From an uncultured Pseudoteredinibacter sp. (lineage in GTDB: Bacteria > Pseudomonadota > Gammaproteobacteria > Pseudomonadales > Cellvibrionaceae), in NCBI RefSeq assembly GCF_947500695.1, contig NZ_CANMSS010000006.1, positions 62,001 through 126,000 on the forward strand: DNA of 64,000 bases, given 5' to 3'. The notes beneath the pieces were generated by a model. The model worked only from the letters and a program-made list of their open reading frames with translations, ran no database searches and was not told the DNA's origin. Of the stretch, positions 25,901-32,316 are shown one piece after another. The first letter of the stretch is position 1, and each line of letters opens with the position of its first letter. The translations under genes and the position numbers were made by a program.

Positions 25901-26299
25901 TCTATCGAGCCAGATCTCGATATCTACAGCTACCCTGAGCTTCTGCATTATATTGTTTGTGAGCTGCTTAAGAATGCCGTCAGCCATGCCTATGATGGTA
26001 TTGAACATGAACAAGCCATCATCAATTTGAAGATTGAGCTATGTAAAGGCAGTGATCAGCAGCAGGCCTATCAATTTTTAGTTATCGAGGTCGATGACAA
26101 TGGCCAAGGTATCAGTGAATCGCTTAGGGACAATATATTTGATCCTTTCACTGCAGCTAAACCGGCGAACCTTGGTCTAGGGCTGCACACATTGGTTAAC
26201 CTGGTAAATGAGGTACTGCAAGGTGAGCTAAGTGTTTGCCATAAGCCCCAAGGCGGCTGCAGCTTTAAGGTTAGCTACCCTTTATCCACTCTCAAATAA
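22976..26299 (+). CDS. Large sensor histidine kinase with beta-propeller ligand domain
   Basis: 1107 residues. A signal-anchor-like N-terminus is followed by about 680 residues of two-component-regulator-propeller repeats (units such as GLLWVASHFHGLHQYDG, GIVWAGSSSNGLYRL, GLWLASDRGLEYLD, QLWVGSTSTGLYLI). A Y_Y_Y domain comes next (QIKYRYRLDGYNNNW; YTNLSPGQYTFRLQA), then a TM at about 795-818, a coiled coil, and the phospho-acceptor H869 in GVAHQINTPLG. The ATPase domain has N box LLKNAVSHAYDG, G1 DDNGQGI and G2 NLGLGLHT. It has no receiver or DNA-binding domain, so unlike the Bacteroidetes hybrid sensors it needs a separate regulator, which is not in the window. The start may be 22976 or ATG 23018. 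Confidence 0.88.
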   Translation: MECKLSPTKASAQLMIRQLFWLLFCWGLVYVPPLASESLFDIADPVVFPVDTQKNTLLITSMTRSSSGLLWVASHFHGLHQYDGYEFRDVKYQDSQGNVLAKQAFSSVAAGAAGIVWAGSSSNGLYRLSEAEQIFQHYSYQPNEEYSISGNSVYALLLDGEQGLWLASDRGLEYLDFKSERFQVVKLTNVNGPIRSLSYDLEGHLLLGSDQGLLQFSPPDNRIFLTPLQTRSLLADVQISTVKVDQHSQLWVGSTSTGLYLIGADGQAKNIASIGRVTSIEVVDEEVWVLSLQNYRNIQVFNKHTGKLKRILAHDPFRPGGLSDGTLWNLYQDDEGIVWLGGLSLQLIPPARRYSRNILYSPAKPTPGFKADLSGIVELDNGDFWISSRSEGIDVLNPTSGFVRGLSDKANSTPRLPSNHIVELGKEPNGDIWLLSAGAGTWRYRLERTKNNNSAWQKQRCLLTGQSDTLVFPANIHLLKNHQTFLVIRQGPERGTYRYDKKNQENCNFSKVASLEGISPRSIVALDDKNSLMLFGNKHYLFSSDKNTLTELSLVVEGNISAVMPTLVKGYHAAPGKIFFSTADTTYQLKAIKEDKLIITKVLLGLNENWLFDEDRTGNLWGLGAYWLKGAEHPQLFDKGNGKITDAGASVKFWHSANDDFIFLTQQGIQLLRPSTFKPIQSAPSLIVNKVRIDGKAVQGQTQNIELQADQHSFSVSFSALDYVRPQQIKYRYRLDGYNNNWIETDAKARHASYTNLSPGQYTFRLQATPRTADWPNKELIVQVSILPAWHETHWFRLIAVLLVSALLYIIYLCRLRYYRHKKIELEKLVNARTADLAQSMQQLKDTQEQLLNSEKQAALGRLVAGVAHQINTPLGVVKMAASMVADLAKQSLKLLNSTSIDQQELDHQQQRLRSSTTLLDGNLQRLSALVESFKKISVDEADWKQTEFNVAETIAGIPASLHDKIEEHHIQLCISIEPDLDIYSYPELLHYIVCELLKNAVSHAYDGIEHEQAIINLKIELCKGSDQQQAYQFLVIEVDDNGQGISESLRDNIFDPFTAAKPANLGLGLHTLVNLVNEVLQGELSVCHKPQGGCSFKVSYPLSTLK

Positions 26300-26363
26300 A
26301 CACTAAGCACTAAGCAGCGTTCCAATAAGCCGTTTTTGAAAATAAACAGGCATAAAAATCAGA

Positions 26364-26389
26364 CAAAAAAATGGGGGCAAAAAGCCCCC
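26364..26389 (-). terminator. Terminator of the usp gene
   Basis: On the minus strand GGGGGC-TTTTT-GCCCCC is followed by A then seven T residues. It lies 67 bp beyond the usp stop. Confidence 0.75.
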
Positions 26390-26455
26390 TAAGATCTCTA
26401 GCCGAGTGATAAACCGGTTTCGAGCGTGTCGAATTTTCTTGTCGTTAATAACGCT

Positions 26456-27262
26456 TTAGTTAAGCGCCATTACATCCATCTCTAATTGAGTTAATACTCG
26501 CTCAGAAGTATTACCTCGCATGGCAGCCAATAAGCCCTTACGAGCCAAGGTACCAATTAATACAATGTCTGCGTCCAATTCTTTAGCCGCTTCAGAAATC
26601 ACATCTTCTGGCGCACCCTGGCGAATATGAACATGATCCGAGTCCATATCCAGCTTACGTAGCAAGCTACCACGATCTGGGATATTCATCGTATCGGTAT
26701 AGGCGTTTACTACATGTAAATCGGCACCATACAATTCAGCGGACCATTTACCGCGTGAAACAATCTTGTCGTTCAGCTCTTGATAGCGCTCGTCTTTGGC
26801 TTGCGCATTAATCGCGGCCAAAACAGTCTTACGGTGGTACTCAGCGCCTGGGCGTACAATCAAAACTGGGCATTTAGCGTTACGCAATAAAGCCCACTTT
26901 GAATCACTGAAGCGAATACCTTTTTCGCTATCACCATAATCTGGGATCACGATCATGTCGGTCTGGAAGTGTTTACCAGAAGACAACAAGGCTTTTTGCC
27001 AATCGTGCGCCCAACAAATCTCTGCGGTGTACTCTAAACCTTCTTTTTCCATACGCTTAGATAGCGCAGAAAAATTATCAACATCGCTGTACATATCTGG
27101 GTTGCGATGACTGGTATCTACTGAATGACCATCCACACCAATAAAAATGTGAATCTCAGGTGCGCTTTCACGCATCTTTGCGGTAATGATGGCACGCTCT
27201 AATGCAGGGTGCTCATCACGCGTTGGATCAATAACAACCAGTAAGTTTTCTTTTGTACTCAT
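26456..27262 (-). CDS. Tandem-domain universal stress protein (UspE-like)
   Basis: 268 residues with two Usp domains (about 5-140 and 148-268). The second shows the ATP-binding pattern GTLARKGLLAAMRGNTSERVL, with G-x2-G-x9-G-S/T-like spacing; the first (DYGDSEKGIRFSDSKWALLRNAKCPVLIVRP) is less canonical. Tandem Usp proteins of this type are induced by low oxygen or stress. A perfect FNR box lies upstream at a distance that fits class II activation, so FNR control is likely. It is divergent from the hemN-like gene. Confidence 0.88.
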   Translation of the reverse strand: MSTKENLLVVIDPTRDEHPALERAIITAKMRESAPEIHIFIGVDGHSVDTSHRNPDMYSDVDNFSALSKRMEKEGLEYTAEICWAHDWQKALLSSGKHFQTDMIVIPDYGDSEKGIRFSDSKWALLRNAKCPVLIVRPGAEYHRKTVLAAINAQAKDERYQELNDKIVSRGKWSAELYGADLHVVNAYTDTMNIPDRGSLLRKLDMDSDHVHIRQGAPEDVISEAAKELDADIVLIGTLARKGLLAAMRGNTSERVLTQLEMDVMALN

Positions 27263-27426
27263 AATGTAAGTGCCTTCTTTTATATACTCGACTAAAGTGG
27301 TTACTAATATAGTCTAGAATCTAAAACTTACTTATGATTTAACTCAACTGATTGCTTTATCCCTCGCAAGCAATTCATTCATCGCAATCCGTTCGAAACA
27401 TGCTACTTAAATCGCGGTGTTAGAAC

Positions 27427-27440
27427 TTGATCTCTATCAA
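27427..27440 (-). promoter_or_regulatory. FNR box for usp
   Basis: TTGATCTCTATCAA is a perfect TTGAT-N4-ATCAA site. A weak minus-strand -10 (TAGCAT, 27405-27400) would put the transcription start near 27393, so the site centres at about -41. Confidence 0.85.
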
Positions 27441-27488
27441 TTACGATCCCCTTATATATCGCGCCAAACACTTACAAACACTATGGTA

Positions 27489-27502
27489 TTGATTCATATC
27501 AA
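27489..27502 (+). promoter_or_regulatory. FNR box for the hemN-like gene
   Basis: TTGATTCATATCAA is a perfect FNR site. A -10 candidate TAAACT at 27525-27530 implies a start near 27537, placing the site centre at -41.5, the standard class II activator position. Confidence 0.87.
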
Positions 27503-27562
27503 CATCTGCTGCATAAGGCATGGATAAACTGCAACTATCGTAAACTTGGGATACTTGCCACC

Positions 27563-28858
27563 GTGAACAATCCAAATACCCAGGCCCATCAATGCTTTGA
27601 TTTAGCGGCCCAGCAGCATCCGCATTTATTGCGCAGCGCCAGCTATAACTACCCCCACCGCATGGCCTATGAGCCGCTTGAGGATCAAAATCTCCAGCCA
27701 CAAGGGCAGCGCTTAAGCATTTCTCCCATGGCCCTTTGGATTAACTTGCCCGCAAGGCAGTTCGATGCACCGCTAGGCCGCCCCTTCTTCGATGCCCTGA
27801 TCAATGAGATCAATATACGCAAAGAGCTTTATGGCCGACGACCTGTCACTCAACTGTTATTGCGTCACCCTTTTGTGCATTTTCAGGGTGCTGATATCAC
27901 TGAACTGATGCATATATTGGCCAGCAGCTTTCGCCTTAGCCACCGTGATAATTCGCCAATTGAATATTGCGCGGAGCTAAACCTTGAAGAAGCCAACACG
28001 GCCAATATGGCGCTACTTAAAGGGTTGGGCTTCAATGAATTTATCCTGAGCTTGCCGCCATCACTGAACAAAGAAGAGCAGCAACAACTGGATGACATTT
28101 GGCAGCAAGCCAAAGAGTTCGGTCCTGACAGCTTAGCCTTACGTCTGCCTTATGGTTATCCAAGCCAAGATCTGCACGGGATGCGCGTGCTGCTCGACAA
28201 TGTACTTGAGCTGAGAGCTGATCGAGTTTTGCTAACACCCTCCAGCGAATTAGACCGCTGGAATCTAGCCGATAAGATAAGTGAGCACGGCAGCTACAGC
28301 GCCAGCCAATTTACACTTATATATAACGCCATGCGCCACGCTGGCTACCGAGCAATCGGTAACGATTGTTTTGTAAATGGCAAAGATTCATTGGCTATTG
28401 CCCAGAACCAGAACCGCCTACGCCGCACGGCCATTGCCTATAATTCCGTTAATGCCTCAGATCTACTTGGCTTTGGACCCGCAGCCAGCAGCCAGCTAGG
28501 CAGCCATTACGAATGCAATAGCAGCCAATTGGCTCAATACAGCAAGAAGCTAGAGCAAAGCCAACTCGCCATCGATAAGGTGCTGCAGCTAAGCCCTAAA
28601 GCCAAGGCCTGCAGGGTCGTGGCCGATCAACTATTGTGCTACCACCGCCTTGATATTCACTATATCGAAAACCGCTATGACTTGGCCCTGTCATCATTAG
28701 CCGACAATATCAGCTGGGAGCTCAATGCAGAGGCTAATATGGAGCTAATGCGAATACATAATGGACTACTGCAGTTAACAGACGATGGTGTTTTAAGGCT
28801 ACTGTTTATCACAGATACCTTCTTGTCTGGACTGCTAAAATCAGAGTTTAGGGAATAA
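27563..28858 (+). CDS. HemN-like protein lacking the radical-SAM cluster motif
   Basis: A 431-residue frame, close to the length of oxygen-independent coproporphyrinogen III oxidase (HemN, about 457). Similarity runs through the protein: MALWINLPARQ aligns with HemN LSLYVHIPFCH; LPYGYPSQDLHGMRVLLDNVLELRADRV with the DLIYGLPKQT region; MRHAGYRAIGNDCFVNGKDSLAIAQNQNRLRRTAIAYNSVNASDLLGFGPAASS with the C-terminal half; and LCYHRLDIHYIENRYDL with the HemN tail. The CxxxCxxC motif that binds the 4Fe-4S cluster is absent (PARQFDAPLG in its place), and the SAM-binding GGGTP is also gone, so it cannot be a radical-SAM enzyme. There is no frameshift or stop. It lies next to fnr, where relatives keep hemN, and has a perfect FNR box. 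Its role is unknown; a haem- or porphyrin-binding, scaffold or regulatory function is possible. Start GTG 27563. Confidence 0.8.
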   Translation: MNNPNTQAHQCFDLAAQQHPHLLRSASYNYPHRMAYEPLEDQNLQPQGQRLSISPMALWINLPARQFDAPLGRPFFDALINEINIRKELYGRRPVTQLLLRHPFVHFQGADITELMHILASSFRLSHRDNSPIEYCAELNLEEANTANMALLKGLGFNEFILSLPPSLNKEEQQQLDDIWQQAKEFGPDSLALRLPYGYPSQDLHGMRVLLDNVLELRADRVLLTPSSELDRWNLADKISEHGSYSASQFTLIYNAMRHAGYRAIGNDCFVNGKDSLAIAQNQNRLRRTAIAYNSVNASDLLGFGPAASSQLGSHYECNSSQLAQYSKKLEQSQLAIDKVLQLSPKAKACRVVADQLLCYHRLDIHYIENRYDLALSSLADNISWELNAEANMELMRIHNGLLQLTDDGVLRLLFITDTFLSGLLKSEFRE

Positions 28859-29007
28859 ACTAAAATCAAATTGGAATAAAAAACCCAAAAGCGCTCAAAT
28901 ATTAAACACATAGACTATAGAAGCCCTAGTAATACCAGAGATAAGTAGTAAAATTAAGGGCTCACTAATATGCTTTTTGAGCGATAATCTAGCCAGCAGT
29001 GAATGTA

Positions 29008-29754
29008 ATGACATCAAATATCATCAGCAAAACAACACGTTGCCACCATAACCCTCAGGTTTCCTGTGGTGACTGTCGTCTGAATAGTATCTGCCTGCCG
29101 ATTAGCGTGCATGTAGACGAGCTAGATAGATTAGACGAAATCATCCAACGTGGCCGCCCGCTGCATAAAGGTGATTATCTATATCACGCCAATGATCCGT
29201 TTACTTCGGTATATGCGGTACGCTCGGGCACCATTAAATCCATTCGTATTACCAATGACGGTGAAGAACAGGTTACCGGCTTCCATCTGCCTGGAGAAAT
29301 TCTAGGAATGGACGGTATCGCTCAGAATGTGCACACCAACTCCGCCATTGCCTTAGAAACCACTGCCGTCTGTGAGATTCCCTTTTCTCGCATGGAAGAG
29401 CTAAGCATCAAGATTCCAAGCTTGCAGCGTCATTTCTTTCAGTTAATGAGCCAGGAGATTACTGCAGATCAGCAGCTAATTACCTTGCTGAGTAAAAACA
29501 GTGCTGAAGAGCGTGTAGCTTCAATGCTATTAAGCATCTCTACTCGCAATCACCGTCGCCAGCTATCTGCGACCCTTTTCCGTTTGGCTATGTCACGTGC
29601 GGATATGGGCAACTATTTAGGCCTTACTGTTGAAACTGTAAGCCGTGTTTTAAGTCGCTTCCAAAAGCAGGATATTTTATCGGTTGATAAAAAAGAGATT
29701 GAGATTTTGGATATGGACGCGCTGAAAAGATCGGCAAAAACAGAAACCTGTTAA
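29008..29754 (+). CDS. fnr: FNR/ANR oxygen-sensing transcription regulator
   Basis: A 248-residue CRP-family protein. From ATG 29008 the cluster cysteines fall at C20, C23, C29 and C122, exactly the E. coli FNR positions, with an extra C12. I therefore prefer this start over GTG 28999. The cyclic-nucleotide-binding-like barrel (about 35-150) contains GTIKSIRITNDGEEQVTGFHLPGEILGMDGI. The C-terminal helix-turn-helix has SRADMGNYLGLTVETVSRVLSRFQ, whose E-T-V-S-R reads the TTGAT half-site. It activates anaerobic genes when the 4Fe-4S cluster is intact; likely targets here are usp, the hemN-like gene and ompW. A bidirectional terminator follows. Confidence 0.95.
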   Translation: MTSNIISKTTRCHHNPQVSCGDCRLNSICLPISVHVDELDRLDEIIQRGRPLHKGDYLYHANDPFTSVYAVRSGTIKSIRITNDGEEQVTGFHLPGEILGMDGIAQNVHTNSAIALETTAVCEIPFSRMEELSIKIPSLQRHFFQLMSQEITADQQLITLLSKNSAEERVASMLLSISTRNHRRQLSATLFRLAMSRADMGNYLGLTVETVSRVLSRFQKQDILSVDKKEIEILDMDALKRSAKTETC

Positions 29755-29778
29755 TCGTTTTTTCAGTTTCTTAAAGTC

Positions 29779-29809
29779 AAAAAAAAGCCCGCCATTTGGC
29801 GGGCTTTTT
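29779..29809. terminator. Bidirectional terminator between fnr and ompW
   Basis: AAAAAGCCCGCC-ATTT-GGCGGGCTTTTT: a GC-rich stem with A-run and T-run on either side, serving both convergent genes. Confidence 0.92.
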
Positions 29810-29815
29810 GCGTTC

Positions 29816-30535
29816 TTAGAACTTGTAACCGATCATTACAGAGTAAACCATTGGGTCAATGTTTACGTCAGTAGTAATCTTAGTGCCAGCTGGTAGGCTT
29901 AGCGCATTGTCAGAGTTCTTAACAGTCAAAGTAGCTTCGGTGTCGATATCAATGTAACGAACAGAAGCGTTCAACAATAGGTTATCACCTAGATCTAGAT
30001 CGAAGCCTACCTGTGCAGCCAAACCCCAAGAGTCATCAAGATCAACGTCTAGATCACCAGTAACGGCTTCCAAGTTAGAACCGCCTTCCTCATCAAAGAA
30101 GATGGTGTAGTTCAAGCCAAGACCAACATATGGCTTGAAAGCACTGTCAGAGTTGAAGTAGTAAACCGCAGATACAGTTGGTGGTAGTTGCTTGGTATCA
30201 GCTACAGAACCAATGCCAGCGCCATTCAAGAAAGAACCCTCACCAGATGCATCGTGAGAGAATGGAGTTGCCGCTAGAACTTCAACACCCCATGCTTTGT
30301 CTAGCATGTAAGTGAAAGTTAAACCCAACTGAGTGTCGTTATCTACATCAACACCAGAATCGGCGCCCAAAGAATTGCCACCCGCATAAACCTGAGTGCT
30401 ATCGCCATCTGGAGCAACAGTAGTTACACCAGCGCGAACAATAAAGTCACCCGCTTCATAAGCGTGTGCTTGAGTGCCAACAACACAGGCTGCGATTGCA
30501 GCAGCTAAAGTCAATGGTTTTAGGGTAGCTTTCAT
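29816..30535 (-). CDS. ompW: Outer membrane protein OmpW
   Basis: A mature eight-stranded outer-membrane barrel of about 215 residues after a signal peptide (MKATLKPLTLAAAIAACVVG, ending QAHA). Typical OmpW features are AGDFIVRAGVTTVAPD at the start, LGLTFTYMLDKAWGVEVLAATPF, PYVGLGLNYTIFF, and a C-terminal aromatic (YSVMIGYKF) for BAM recognition. OmpW forms a narrow hydrophobic channel and is often under FNR control. Two near-consensus FNR sites lie upstream. The longer frame to 30577 adds a non-signal leader, so ATG 30535 is chosen. Confidence 0.93.
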   Translation of the reverse strand: MKATLKPLTLAAAIAACVVGTQAHAYEAGDFIVRAGVTTVAPDGDSTQVYAGGNSLGADSGVDVDNDTQLGLTFTYMLDKAWGVEVLAATPFSHDASGEGSFLNGAGIGSVADTKQLPPTVSAVYYFNSDSAFKPYVGLGLNYTIFFDEEGGSNLEAVTGDLDVDLDDSWGLAAQVGFDLDLGDNLLLNASVRYIDIDTEATLTVKNSDNALSLPAGTKITTDVNIDPMVYSVMIGYKF

Positions 30536-30624
30536 AATTACTCTCTCTTCCTCGACAAGGGCGCTTTGTTTGTGCACCCGTTTACTTGTTGAGGCTATTG
30601 AACAATATTGAGCTTCCCAAAGAC

Positions 30625-30638
30625 TTGATCCAGATTAA
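30625..30638 (-). promoter_or_regulatory. Near-consensus FNR box upstream of ompW
   Basis: TTGATCCAGATTAA differs from TTGAT-N4-ATCAA at one position. It is centred 97 bp from the ompW start codon, and TATTGT (minus strand, 30607-30602) could be the -10. A second one-mismatch site, TTGTTCTAGATCAA, lies at 30717-30730. Confidence 0.6.
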
Positions 30639-30665
30639 CAAAAAACTGCTTTTGACAGTTTTTTG

Positions 30666-30692
30666 AAAAAAAGCCTACTTTTGTAGGCTTTT
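30666..30692 (-). terminator. Terminator of msrB
   Basis: On the minus strand AAAAGCCTAC-AAAA-GTAGGCTTTT is followed by more T residues. It lies between msrB and the ompW promoter region, insulating the two. Confidence 0.82.
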
Positions 30693-30755
30693 GGTTTATC
30701 GCTAACTGTAAAAAACTTGTTCTAGATCAAGTCGAGAATTTTGAAAGTGCTGTCT

Positions 30756-31346
30756 TTATTCAGCTTTTAGGCTGCTGCTTGTTGGCGCGGCAATGGCAGG
30801 AGAGCTGTTTTTCTCGCCGTCAGGGACAAAGCGTAAGGCCAAAGAATTAATACAATAACGCTTACCGGTTGGTGCCGGTCCATCATTAAAGACATGCCCA
30901 AGGTGCTCGCCGCATTTGCTGAGAATCTCGGTGCGCTTCATCCCCCAGCTGTAATCGGTTTTCAGTACGATATTGTCTTTATTGGCTTCCCAAAAGCTTG
31001 GCCAGCCAGTACCAGAATCGTATTTGTGTTCAGATCGGAAAACCGGAACTTGGCATGCTGCACTGACAAAAGTACCCGTCTTTCCCTTGCCCATCTCTTC
31101 ATTGGTGAAGCGCCTTTCAGTGTCAGCCTCCCAAAGAATTTTATATTGCTCACGCGGTAGGATCTTTTTCCAAACCGACTTAGGCACTTGGCTCAGGTCT
31201 TCACCTTTATCAATCAGCTGTTGCAGAGCAGGTGCTTGTTCAGCGCTTTTAGCGGCCATTGTTGTTTGATCGCCATTAGCCTCATTACAGGCAATAAGGG
31301 CACCAGCCATCAAGGGCAGTAATAAAGCAAAAGATGTGTGTTTCAT
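30756..31346 (-). CDS. msrB: Lipoprotein methionine-(R)-sulfoxide reductase MsrB
   Basis: 196 residues. A lipobox LIAC puts the lipidated Cys at 20, so the enzyme would sit on the periplasmic side of a membrane. The MsrB domain (about 55-178) has GTGWPSFWEA, HLGHVFNDGPAPTGKRYCINS and the catalytic C165. It reduces methionine-R-sulfoxide in oxidised proteins. Of the four usual zinc cysteines only C98 and C145 remain (the partners are S95 and L142), so structural zinc is probably absent, as in some MsrB subtypes. The electron donor for the periplasmic form is not encoded nearby. Confidence 0.9.
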   Translation of the reverse strand: MKHTSFALLLPLMAGALIACNEANGDQTTMAAKSAEQAPALQQLIDKGEDLSQVPKSVWKKILPREQYKILWEADTERRFTNEEMGKGKTGTFVSAACQVPVFRSEHKYDSGTGWPSFWEANKDNIVLKTDYSWGMKRTEILSKCGEHLGHVFNDGPAPTGKRYCINSLALRFVPDGEKNSSPAIAAPTSSSLKAE

Positions 31347-31444
31347 GGTATAGCCTCCCTATTTCTATAGGCTTAGCCTACCAAAGGGCAAGCGGCGCTG
31401 TTTTTCAAAAGCTGGACAATATCTTCACAAATGTATCGCAGGGC

Positions 31445-32314
31445 TCAAATACCCAAGCGGCGATTTGCCAGTGCAGGCAATGCAGCGCGAACCCCTACGA
31501 GCTGCTGGCGCTGTAATTCTATCAACAGTGCACCTTCTCCACGATCTAGGCTGGCTACGGGCTCCCCCCAAGGGTTGATAGCACAACTGTGCCCCCAGGT
31601 AGAACGTCGCTTACTGTGCTCTCCACCCTGTGCAGCGCCAGCAACAAAACACTGATTTTCTACGGCGCGGGCTTTTAGCAATAAATCCCAATGTGCTCGC
31701 CCGGTAGCATAGGTAAATGCGGCTGGGACCAACACCAATTCACAGCCTTGTTCCGCGAGGCAACGGAAATACTCGGGAAAGCGTAAATCGTAACAAATCG
31801 CTAAGCCGATTTTTCCCCATGGGCTATCAAAACACTGCGGCTTTAACCCGGGCGCAAAGGTATCGGATTCTCGGTATTGGCCTTGGGCATCGTTAACGTT
31901 GGCATCAAATAAATGCACTTTATCGTAGCGTGCAATCTCTTGACCTGCTGAGTCGTATACGAAGCAGGCGGCGTAAACCCTCGCTTGTTCAGCACTTAAA
32001 GCCGGTGCATTAGCGTATACGTTAGCCGCTGTACATGGAATAGAACCGCCTACCAAATAGACACCGTAGCGAGCCGCCATTTCAGCTAGAAAGCTACGTA
32101 ATGGGCCAGCGCTACTTGCCTCCGCCTGCCCCGCCGCCAACTGATCGCCGCCGCCAAAGATGGCAAACATCTCTGGCAGCACCACAAGCTCTGCACCCTG
32201 CTCGGCGCAAGCGCGAATTTGTCGCTCAGCCGCAGCCAGGTTTTGCTCTAGAGATTTGACCGAGACCATTTGTACCAGGCCAAGCTTGAGGCTTTGCCAG
32301 TTGCTATTAGGCAT
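31445..32314 (-). CDS. Carbon-nitrogen hydrolase (nitrilase superfamily, Nit1/Nit2-like amidase)
   Basis: 289 residues with the Glu-Lys-Cys triad visible: E48 in VVLPEMF, K132 in YDKVHLFD, C174 in LAICYDLRFPE. These features and the AINPWGEPVASL tail fit the Nit1/deaminated-glutathione amidase group, which removes side products such as deaminated glutathione. It is the last gene of the mre-yhdP series, starting 2 bp after yhdP, as in pseudomonads, and is translated with it. Confidence 0.9.
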   Translation of the reverse strand: MPNSNWQSLKLGLVQMVSVKSLEQNLAAAERQIRACAEQGAELVVLPEMFAIFGGGDQLAAGQAEASSAGPLRSFLAEMAARYGVYLVGGSIPCTAANVYANAPALSAEQARVYAACFVYDSAGQEIARYDKVHLFDANVNDAQGQYRESDTFAPGLKPQCFDSPWGKIGLAICYDLRFPEYFRCLAEQGCELVLVPAAFTYATGRAHWDLLLKARAVENQCFVAGAAQGGEHSKRRSTWGHSCAINPWGEPVASLDRGEGALLIELQRQQLVGVRAALPALANRRLGI

Positions 32315-32316
32315 AA

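Noticed and set aside
27563..28858. Active HemN or HemW
   Set aside because: The cluster cysteines and SAM motif are absent, so the standard annotation would be misleading.
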